Part shown: piece by piece, positions 54,522 to 61,666 of the stretch
How the letters are laid out: every line of letters begins with the position of its first letter
How positions within the stretch are numbered: position 1 is the first letter of the stretch
Origin: Terriglobales bacterium
GTDB taxonomy: Bacteria > Acidobacteriota > Terriglobia > Terriglobales > Acidobacteriaceae
Direction: 5' to 3'
Length of the DNA: 63,419 nucleotides
Assembly (NCBI GenBank): GCA_035624455.1
Contig: DASPRM010000092.1
Coordinates: 1-63,419, forward strand
Notes under the pieces: generated by a model
Told to the model about the DNA's origin: nothing
Database searches by the model: none
What the model saw: the letters and a program-made list of their open reading frames with translations, nothing else
Program-made: the position numbers and the translations under genes

Positions 54522-55052
54522 ATGCGCCATCGTTGGCTGTTGTTTTGTCTAGTAGGCCTGAGCGCGATCACTTATGCGCAAGTGACCGTCACCTCACAAG
54601 GTTTCGCCACCAGTTCGGGCTGGGCCGTGCCCGGAGCCCCGATTTCACCGCCGCTGCTGTATACCCCTTCGGTGCATCTCGGCGACGTCTCAACTGCGAC
54701 GGTTGAGGTCCCTCCAGGAGTGGTAAACACTTCGTCATCTCAAATTGAATATCCCGCCGGCCTGCAATCCTGGGGAACAGCCTGGCAGGTTGCCAGTGCG
54801 CAGCCGGGCAGCGAGAACATACTCACGGCGGAGCAAGCGCCGCCGTCGGCGCCAGTTCAAGCTCCTATTAGTGCTCAGGCCGCCGGTCAGTCACGCTTCA
54901 ATTTCGGCGTCGCACAGTTCGACTCGCCATATTCCAGGTTCTCCAAAGACGAGAGCCGAAGTCTTGCCGAGATCGCTGCCGCTGCCAAAAAGCATAAGAA
55001 ACCCGCAGTACGTACCTATTCGAACGAAGATATAGAGAAACTGAAGCGCTGA
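54522..55052 (+). CDS. Exported protein of unknown function, conserved C-terminal motif
   Basis: 176 residues from the ATG at 54522 with AAGGAG 7 bases upstream. The signal peptide is MRHRWLLFCLVGLSAITYAQ. A Ser/Pro/Ala-rich middle is followed by a helix and the tail SLAEIAAAAKKHKKPAVRTY then SNEDIEKLKR. The last 58 residues and 87 bases after the stop are duplicated at 57983-58245 beyond the metzincin. No function is known. Confidence 0.7.
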   Translation: MRHRWLLFCLVGLSAITYAQVTVTSQGFATSSGWAVPGAPISPPLLYTPSVHLGDVSTATVEVPPGVVNTSSSQIEYPAGLQSWGTAWQVASAQPGSENILTAEQAPPSAPVQAPISAQAAGQSRFNFGVAQFDSPYSRFSKDESRSLAEIAAAAKKHKKPAVRTYSNEDIEKLKR

Positions 55053-55139
55053 GTCGATCGACTCTGACGCCAACCTGCACAGAGCTGCGCGGCATAGTTC
55101 TGGTAGAGCCTATCTCATAAACCGACTCCAGTCCGTCTG
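54879..55139 (+). repeat. Direct repeat copy 1 (left of the metzincin)
   Basis: 261 bases covering the 3-prime end of the exported-protein gene and its downstream region. Copy 2 is at 57983-58245. In the coding part the copies differ at only four sites, three synonymous. Confidence 0.9.
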
Positions 55140-55380
55140 GCGATTCGCAAAATCCGTCACGCTCTCCACGACGACGGCGAGCGCCTGCCCTCGGAATTAA
55201 CAGACCCCAAACAAGCCCATGACAACTCCGCCCCGTCCGCAGGCATACCGTTAGGGCCGCGCCACAGCCGACAAAGGAGATCGCAGAATGTACGTCACCC
55301 CAGCGTTTCATCCGTCTTCCCGGGCTCTCTCACGGCACCGCTCACCCGGCGAAGCCGCCTTTTCAATAAGGAGACAAGAA

Positions 55381-57924
55381 ATGAGAATGTGGAATATGCG
55401 TTGGTTTGTACTTGTCTTTGGGTGCGCTGCCTTGATGACCTTGTCGTCGAAGGCATCCGCCCAGAACGTACCCTTCAAGGTGTACATCACCGGGCTGACA
55501 CAGCTTGATACAGGATTCGATCCGATTGATGGCCCCATTGCAGATTTCTATGCCAAGGTCACCATTAACGGCGTTCAGCAGGACAACAAGAATGGCAGCG
55601 GCGCCTGCAATGACGGCAATGGACTGGGTGGGATTATCGTACCCTTCCCGTTGTTCAACTGGTTCCAAAAAATTTCGGAGTGCAACCTCCCAACTCCCTG
55701 GGTCTTCACCCAGATGGTGCCGGCGGGGCAGCCGGTTCACGTTCATATTGAAATCTGGGACTTTGATTCGCTTACAGGCGACGACCAGGCCGACATCAAG
55801 GTCGGCCCGGGGAACGCACTCGACTTCGTCGTAGACCCGAGCGTGGACGGCGGCAAGTGGGGCGGCGATATCAATTGGCCGCAGGACTGCAGCCGGCCGG
55901 ACAACGCACTTGGCGGCAGCAACGCCAATATGTGCTTCCAAATGGGTTTCGACTCCGATGACGACGGTCTGCTGGATGTCTGGGAGCAGTTCGGCGTGGA
56001 CACCGACAACGATGGCGTGATTGATCTGGACCTGGCATCCATGGGCGCCAATCCCTTGCGCAAGGATGTGTTCGTTGAGTCCGACTTCCTTCAGGCCGCT
56101 AACCACACTCATGCACCGAACAAGAGCGCGATTGTGCAGATTGTTCAGTCGTTTGCGAATTCGCCGGTGCAGAACCCCGATGGAACTACAGGCGTACAGC
56201 TGCACGTAGATACTGGATCGCAGTTTGGAGCAGGACAAACCTTCTCCCTGGCCGGCCCGAACGGTGTAACGGGAACCTACGGCGACATGGGCGGCGGCGG
56301 CACTGCGATACCGGAGGCCGGAAACGAGATCATTGATGGGTTCGGCAAAAACACTCCAAACGTGACGCAGTTCGCGGATCTGAAGAAGGCCAACTTCGAC
56401 CCCAAGCGCGAGCCAATCTTCCGCTATCTCATCTGGGGACATCAGACCAACGTGCGTGCCGCTTCCGGTGACTGCACGACTGGGGAGACGGATAAGAGCA
56501 GGCGCAACTTCATGGTTACGCTCGGTGGTACGCACAGCGATGGTACCCCGTGCTGGGACACAGTGAACGGCTTTTCGGTAGGCACTACCGAGCAACCGGG
56601 TACGTTCATGCACGAGTTGGGACACACGCTGGGCCTGCAGCACGGCGGCAATGAGACAACCAACAATAAGCCCAACTATCTGAGCGTGATGAACTATTCC
56701 TTCCAGTTCTGCACTGTTCTGTCTAAGGCCGGTCTCCTACCAGGAGGGTGCGACTACTCCAGATTTGGCCCCGGCGGCACCGACATCATCGATCTCGACG
56801 AGACAGACCTCGACGAGTGCGTTGGTATCGGAGCGGCATTCGGGGTTCGCGACTGGAACGGGAACAAGATAAATGAGGGCGTCTCGCGTTGCGGGCCGAT
56901 CTTCACCAACGTGTCCGCCGACACCAACAACGACGGCATCTGCATCACTGCCGGGTCAAACAAGACTCTCGATACCCTCACACTGGGTAATGATGACTCG
57001 GTGGACGCCAACACCAATTCAATCAACGATGGTCCGAACCGGTTCTGCGACACGACCGCCAAACCCGACGATCTGCAGCTGGTTCAGGTCGGCTTTACTC
57101 CTCCTCAGCAACAGGTGTTGAAAAGCTTCAACGATTGGCAGTCGCTTGACTACAGCCTGCTTACACAGGAGTCTGGATCCGGAAGTGGTGCTTTCGAGGA
57201 ACAGGAAGCCGACCCGGATACTATCAATCAAGCCCGTCAACATATGAGGACGACCTCGCAGCCGGCCATCACGTTGTCCGACACAGGTCCGGCAACGGCG
57301 AAACCCGGCGATCAACTGAGCTACCAGGTCAAGGTCACCAACACTGGACAAGGGCCGGCAGTCTCGGCGGTACTGCAGATCACCAACCCCGATGGCACGG
57401 TGCAAACCTCACCGCTCGATGTCATCAAGGTTGGCGACACGCCAAGCCAGACGGCAAACTTCACCGTGCCAGCCAACGCCTGCCCGGGGACCTTTACGGG
57501 AGCCGGCGCGTCGCTGAACTTCACGAACATCGCCGGTGATGTCCAGACCGTTTCGGCAGCATCTCCCCTGCAGATTCTGGACGTTCAGCAGCCCTCAGTT
57601 AGCCTGTCCGTGACGCCCACCATTATCTGGCCGCCGAATCACAAGTTCGTGGACGTAACGGCCACGATTACGGCAACGGACAACTGCGATCCGAACCCGA
57701 CCATCACGCTCGTCTCCATCACCAGCAACGAACCAGAAACCGGATTTGTTCAAGGCGCAGCCTTCGGCACCGACGACCGCGCCTTTCAGCTCCAGGCCGA
57801 TCGTGACACCGGCCACGGAAGGACGGGGCGGGTCTACACGATCACCTATAAGGTGACCGACAAATCCGGCAACTCAACCCTACAAGCCGCAACCGTCACC
57901 GTCCCCGCCAACCAGGGCAACTAA
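55381..57924 (+). CDS. Secreted metzincin metalloprotease with CARDB-like tail
   Basis: 847 residues from the ATG at 55381 with AAGGAGA 8 bases upstream; the frame stays open 31 codons further. The signal peptide is about 1-27 (RWFVLVFGCAALMTLSSKA). Thrombospondin-3-like calcium motifs are at about 190-215 (DSDDDGLLDVWE, DTDNDGVIDLD). Zinc motif HELGHTLGLQH at 411-421 is followed by the Met-turn SVMNYSF at 437. A CARDB-like beta domain is at about 640-735 (PGDQLSYQVKVTNTGQGPA), and a last beta domain at about 745-847 (PPNHKFVDVTATITATDNCD). It should be an extracellular protease. No processing or C-terminal sorting signal is seen. The gene is bracketed by a 260-bp direct repeat. Confidence 0.88.
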   Translation: MRMWNMRWFVLVFGCAALMTLSSKASAQNVPFKVYITGLTQLDTGFDPIDGPIADFYAKVTINGVQQDNKNGSGACNDGNGLGGIIVPFPLFNWFQKISECNLPTPWVFTQMVPAGQPVHVHIEIWDFDSLTGDDQADIKVGPGNALDFVVDPSVDGGKWGGDINWPQDCSRPDNALGGSNANMCFQMGFDSDDDGLLDVWEQFGVDTDNDGVIDLDLASMGANPLRKDVFVESDFLQAANHTHAPNKSAIVQIVQSFANSPVQNPDGTTGVQLHVDTGSQFGAGQTFSLAGPNGVTGTYGDMGGGGTAIPEAGNEIIDGFGKNTPNVTQFADLKKANFDPKREPIFRYLIWGHQTNVRAASGDCTTGETDKSRRNFMVTLGGTHSDGTPCWDTVNGFSVGTTEQPGTFMHELGHTLGLQHGGNETTNNKPNYLSVMNYSFQFCTVLSKAGLLPGGCDYSRFGPGGTDIIDLDETDLDECVGIGAAFGVRDWNGNKINEGVSRCGPIFTNVSADTNNDGICITAGSNKTLDTLTLGNDDSVDANTNSINDGPNRFCDTTAKPDDLQLVQVGFTPPQQQVLKSFNDWQSLDYSLLTQESGSGSGAFEEQEADPDTINQARQHMRTTSQPAITLSDTGPATAKPGDQLSYQVKVTNTGQGPAVSAVLQITNPDGTVQTSPLDVIKVGDTPSQTANFTVPANACPGTFTGAGASLNFTNIAGDVQTVSAASPLQILDVQQPSVSLSVTPTIIWPPNHKFVDVTATITATDNCDPNPTITLVSITSNEPETGFVQGAAFGTDDRAFQLQADRDTGHGRTGRVYTITYKVTDKSGNSTLQAATVTVPANQGN

Positions 57925-57943
57925 CCAACGCTAGCAACCACGA

Positions 57944-57981
57944 GCGAGCCCGCCGCTGCCTTCACGCAGCGGCGGGCTCGC
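57944..57981 (+). terminator. Very strong hairpin after the metzincin gene
   Basis: GCGAGCCCGCCGCTGC (57944-57959) pairs perfectly with GCAGCGGCGGGCTCGC (57966-57981): 16 bp with a 6-base loop. There is no U-tract, so it is an atypical terminator. Repeat copy 2 begins two bases later. Confidence 0.55.
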
Positions 57982-57982
57982 T

Positions 57983-58156
57983 GCCGCCGGTCAGTCACGC
58001 TTCAATTTCGGCGTCGCACAGTTGGACTCGCCATATTCCAGGTTCTCCAAAGACGAGAGCCGAAGTCTTGCCGAGATTGCTGCCGCTGCCAAAAAGCATA
58101 AGAAACCCGCAGTACGTACTTATTCGAATGAAGATATAGAGAAACTGAAGCGCTGA
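57983..58156 (+). pseudogene. Truncated 3-prime copy of the exported-protein gene
   Basis: Within repeat copy 2, the final 57 codons and stop of the 54522 gene are present without the 5-prime part. The only amino-acid change is Phe to Leu. No start codon or promoter is seen. It is a remnant, or the tail of a lost paralog. Confidence 0.75.
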
Positions 58157-58245
58157 ATCGATCGACTGCGAGCCTAATCTGCACGGCGCGGCGCTTCAGC
58201 AGTTCTGAATGAAGCCTATCTCATAAACCGACTCCAGTCGGTCTG
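57983..58245 (+). repeat. Direct repeat copy 2 (right of the metzincin)
   Basis: 263 bases matching 54879-55139, offset about 3.1 kb. It starts at the hairpin edge and ends GACTCCAGTCGGTCTG. Confidence 0.9.
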
Positions 58246-58475
58246 TTCGTCCTGGCCACACCTTCCGGATTGCCCGTCATACGGACAAGTGAGACTCGCG
58301 TCATCCTGACGGTCACCGAGTCCGAGCCCCCCCGCACTGGTGGCTAGGCATTCTTTGTGATAAGGAGTGTCATCAATGATTACGGGAGACGTCGCACCGT
58401 TTCGACTGATGTATTGCTTTAGAATTCGCTAACTTTGCGCACCCAATTTGTCGGACCAATGGAAAGGATGCCAAC

Positions 58476-59375
58476 ATGAGACGCCGGTTTCGATCGCTCG
58501 TGCCTGCCTTCGCGGCAGTGTTCTTCTTCGCAATGGTAACTACCGGCACCGCGCGTCGCGTTCTAAATCGAACAGAACCGGCGCGATCGCTCAAACTCTA
58601 TGTGTTTGAATGTGGCACCATCCACGTCGCTAACACAGAACTCTTCGGCTTGAAGAAGGAGGAAGTCGCCACAAGCGATCTAGCGGTCCCATGCTTTCTC
58701 ATTGTGCATCCAAAGGGGACATTACTCTGGGATGCTGGCGCGGTACCCGATGCAGACTGGAAGCCGACTGGCGCTCCCGTTGCGCGTCATATCGTCCTTC
58801 CCGACCATTGGGAACGAGACGTGACAGTGATCAATTCCCTGAAAAGCCAAATGCTGGAAATAGGATACGCACCGGCGGACATTAGCTATATCGCCCTTTC
58901 CCACTACCATTACGATCACACGGCGAATGCAAGCCAATTCACGGGCGCGACGTGGCTCGTGCAGAAGGCGGAGCGTGACGCGATGTTTGCTGATCCTCCT
59001 CCCCGTGTGACCCAACCGTCGACCTACGCGAGCCTTCGCAATGCGAAAACAATCATCATTAACAACGAAGACCACGATGTCTTTGGCGATGGAACCGCTG
59101 TCATCAAGTGGGCTCCTGGGCATACACAAGGCCACCAAATGTTGTTTTTGAGACTGGCAAAGACCGGGCAAGTTTTGCTGGCTGGTGACCTGTATCACTA
59201 TCCAGAAGAGCGCACATTGAACCGTGTGCCGACGTTCGATTTCAACCAAGATCAGACGCGAGCAAGCAGAGTTGCCGCTGAAGCATTTCTGAAAAAGACC
59301 GGGGCGCAGCTCTGGATTCAGCACGACTTCGTGGGCAATTCCAAGCTCAAGAAGTCGCCGGCTTATTACGACTAG
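58476..59375 (+). CDS. Exported metallo-beta-lactamase-fold hydrolase (lactonase-like)
   Basis: 299 residues. A signal peptide or anchor at the N-terminus (SLVPAFAAVFFFAMVTTGTA) precedes an MBL domain with metal motif HYHYDH (143-148) and later GHTQGHQ (about 215). The arrangement LSHYHYDHTANA plus PCFLIVHPKGTLLWDAG resembles AiiA/N-acyl homoserine lactonases. Other MBL hydrolases are possible. It lies just upstream of a decayed region. Confidence 0.8.
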   Translation: MRRRFRSLVPAFAAVFFFAMVTTGTARRVLNRTEPARSLKLYVFECGTIHVANTELFGLKKEEVATSDLAVPCFLIVHPKGTLLWDAGAVPDADWKPTGAPVARHIVLPDHWERDVTVINSLKSQMLEIGYAPADISYIALSHYHYDHTANASQFTGATWLVQKAERDAMFADPPPRVTQPSTYASLRNAKTIIINNEDHDVFGDGTAVIKWAPGHTQGHQMLFLRLAKTGQVLLAGDLYHYPEERTLNRVPTFDFNQDQTRASRVAAEAFLKKTGAQLWIQHDFVGNSKLKKSPAYYD

Positions 59376-59404
59376 CGCCGTTCCAAGCACCCGAACGGAA
59401 GTAA

Positions 59405-59509
59405 GTGTCGATAAATCGGCTTAGCGTGACCTGCCGCCACAGGCACACTGACCTCAGCCTGCTTCGGGACACCAACAATCTGCTCGACAGAAAACCGCCT
59501 CTTCTTCAT
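59405..59509 (-). mobile_element. Remnant of an IS3-family orfA
   Basis: Reading leftward from an ATG at 59509 gives MKKRRFSVEQIVGVPKQAEV then SVPV, the N-terminus of IS3-family OrfA (usually MKK-RFS-EQI-VLKQAE-GVPV). After the PV the match breaks up (R-Q-V in another frame), and no orfB or terminal repeats are present. It is a decayed IS fragment ending beside the MBL gene. Confidence 0.65.
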
Positions 59510-59610
59510 CAGCCCGTTCCCCAGCTTCTCAGGCTCGATTCTGGCCGAAGACTAACATCCAAGGTGCTTGAAAAATCCGGGCTAATCAGTCCGTGCTACG
59601 ATCATTCCCC

Positions 59611-59715
59611 ATGGTCCAGAGCGACGTTCGTCGGGTGTTGCAGGTAGCTTCGGGGAATTTTTCTCGAAGCCTACGATGTGCTTGTGTTCGCCTATTTTGC
59701 GCCGTCGATCGAGCG
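59611..59715 (+). pseudogene. Frameshifted 5-prime remnant of an MFS (MHS-type) symporter gene
   Basis: MVQSDVRRVLQVASGNF is followed, after one extra T at 59662 in a run of five Ts, by LEAYDVLVFAYFAPSIERR. The joined sequence matches the start of citrate/proton symporters (SGNFLEMYDFMVFGYYA). The rest of the gene is missing. Confidence 0.6.
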
Positions 59716-59758
59716 TCGCGAATGTGGATCAAGTCAACGCCGGCCTCTTGGCATTTCT

Positions 59759-59824
59759 AAACTCGGTACAAAAAGCTCGCAGGACGGCAGCCTGAATCTT
59801 TACTTCCAGGCAGATTCGGCCTGA
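59759..59824 (+). pseudogene. Short DUF1214-like remnant
   Basis: KLGTKSSQDGSLNLYFQADS ends at a TGA and resembles the conserved tail (ALGT..NPDGSLTLYIQADSPG) of DUF1214 proteins, with the final part missing. The match is short. Confidence 0.4.
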
Positions 59825-60459
59825 TTTGTTCCGCCGGTGTTATTCGCCGGATTTGTTTGGAACCCTTTGTTAACGCTTATGCGCTACATGCAGGGGAGCG
59901 GAGTTTTCGCGATCTCTTCCGCTTGCCGCCAACGAAGGAGAATCGCAGTCAGTTGGTGGACGCTGCGTGTGGCGCATATGGAACGCGTAGAAGGCCATGA
60001 TCAGCGAGTTCGAGAGCCCCACAACGAGTCATTGCACTTCCTTCACGCGCGCCCGGTCGAAGTCACAGAACGTCAGAGTGCCCGAATATGTCATCCGGAA
60101 TCCCCTTTTTGAGTTCGAAGAAGGTGACCATTGCACGCCCAGTTCGCACGCTCCAGCGGGGTCGAGACGATCTTCACCCGGCGCCCCAGCGGTCGGCGAT
60201 CCCTACCAGTACAGCCGGAACATGCTGAGTCGCGCGCTCGTTGATGAAACACCGCAACTATCCTCCCAACGCCAGAATCGGGCGGTTACTTGAAGAGTCG
60301 TCGGCTATCCGCAAGCAATTCGTGCCGCAGGAGTGACCCACGACATCAAAGCAATGGGCTATGTACCTTTCTATGCGCTTGTGAGATGAGTAGATGAGTT
60401 CTACTGTGATTCTCGAAATTCCAGCGCACACCGGCACGCGTGGCGTATCTTGGATATGA

Positions 60460-61596
60460 GTGCCACTACGTTCTCAAATCCGATTGGGCAAGATTGCCGG
60501 GATCGAGATCGGGCTGCACTTCAGCTGGTTCATCATTGCCCTCCTGATCGCGCTTTCCCTTGTTGGACACTTTCATCAAGTCACTCCAGGATGGAACAAC
60601 ACGGTGGTCTGGGCAGCCGCCATAGTCACAGCTGTGCTATTTTTCGCGACTCTTCTGCTTCACGAGCTGGCTCATTCCCTGGTAGCGAAGGCAAAAGGCC
60701 TGAAGGTTCGAGCTATCACGCTGTTTGCGCTGGGCGGAGTGTCGCAAATCGAGTCGGAGGCACAGGACGCAAAATCGGAATTCGCAATCGCCATCGCCGG
60801 CCCCCTGACCAGCGTCGTAATCGGTTTGATTTTCATTGGACTTGCCCGCTTAACCGGCTGGCCTGCCGGAACTGAGCCCAGCACTCCCGTGCCTGCTGTT
60901 TTGCTGTGGCTGGGCTACATCAATATTGCGCTCGCGGCTTTCAACATGATTCCGGGCTATCCGCTCGATGGCGGCCGGGTTCTGCGGGCGATAATCTGGT
61001 GGATCACGGGCAACCAAGTGCGTTCCACGCGAGCAGCGTCCCGCGTAGGTGTCGGCATTGCAGTGCTCTTCATCCTTATGGGGCTGTTCCGTTTCTTCCT
61101 GGGCGCAAACTTTGGTGGATTGTGGCTGGCGTTCATCGGATGGTTTCTGCTCGATGCGGCACGCAGCAGCGGAATGCAAGTGGAATTGGTGAGCGAGCTC
61201 CGCGGCCGCCGTGTCTCGGATCTCATGGATCGCGATTGTGCCACCGTCGAGGGCTACATCAGTGTGAGCGATTTCGTCGAACAACACCTGCTGCGCACGG
61301 CAAAGCGCTGTTTTGTGGTGTTGCAAAACAATCAAGTCGCAGGACTGGTGACACCAGCCGACGTGAAGAGAGTCAGCCGTGAAGAGTGGAACCAGACCTC
61401 GGTGCAGAGTGTGATGCGCCCGGTCAGCGAGCTACGCACCGTGTCGCCCGACACACCCGCTTTGGATGCGCTGGAAATGATGGCCCGCGAGGACCTGAAT
61501 CAACTGCCGGTTATATCCAATGGGCAGGTGGAGGGGATTTTCTCGCGCAGTCAGGTAATGAGATTCCTGAAACTCAAGTCGGAAATGCGCAACTGA
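60460..61596 (+). CDS. Site-2-type M50 metalloprotease with CBS domains
   Basis: 378 residues with a GTG start at 60460. About six membrane segments carry the zinc motif HELAH (68-72) and the second motif [11 protein letters not shown] with Asp at about 170. A CBS pair (about 245-370) follows, including [18 protein letters not shown] and [20 protein letters not shown] then QLPVI. This is the SpoIVFB/S2P group with cytoplasmic ligand-sensing CBS domains, likely in regulated intramembrane proteolysis. The anti-sigma or substrate partner is not in the window. Confidence 0.9.
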   Translation: MPLRSQIRLGKIAGIEIGLHFSWFIIALLIALSLVGHFHQVTPGWNNTVVWAAAIVTAVLFFATLLLHELAHSLVAKAKGLKVRAITLFALGGVSQIESEAQDAKSEFAIAIAGPLTSVVIGLIFIGLARLTGWPAGTEPSTPVPAVLLWLGYINIALAAFNMIPGYPLDGGRVLRAIIWWITGNQVRSTRAASRVGVGIAVLFILMGLFRFFLGANFGGLWLAFIGWFLLDAARSSGMQVELVSELRGRRVSDLMDRDCATVEGYISVSDFVEQHLLRTAKRCFVVLQNNQVAGLVTPADVKRVSREEWNQTSVQSVMRPVSELRTVSPDTPALDALEMMAREDLNQLPVISNGQVEGIFSRSQVMRFLKLKSEMRN

Positions 61597-61666
61597 TCTT
61601 CAGAACGTAATCAAAACAGAACGTGATTGAAGCGGGAATTGCTTTAGAAACCACCAAAGGGTCTAA

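Larger units (their letters stand above)
59376..60459. other. Gene graveyard between the MBL and site-2 protease genes
   Basis: 1084 bases without an intact gene. Three recognisable remnants occur: an IS3-type orfA start (-), a frameshifted MFS symporter start (+) and a short DUF1214-like tail (+). The rest (59825-60459) has only short open frames, among them KHRNYPPNARIGRLLEESSA near 60246-60306, which could be another remnant but is not identified. Confidence 0.7.

Noticed and set aside
55363-56643. Minus-strand open frame of 426 codons opposite the metzincin
   Set aside because: The plus strand has a signal peptide, zinc motif and domains; the minus frame has none.
59825-60240. Possible further genes on either strand of the decayed region
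   Set aside because: Fragments such as LSNSLIMAFYAFH on the minus strand look protein-like, but no family could be named with confidence.
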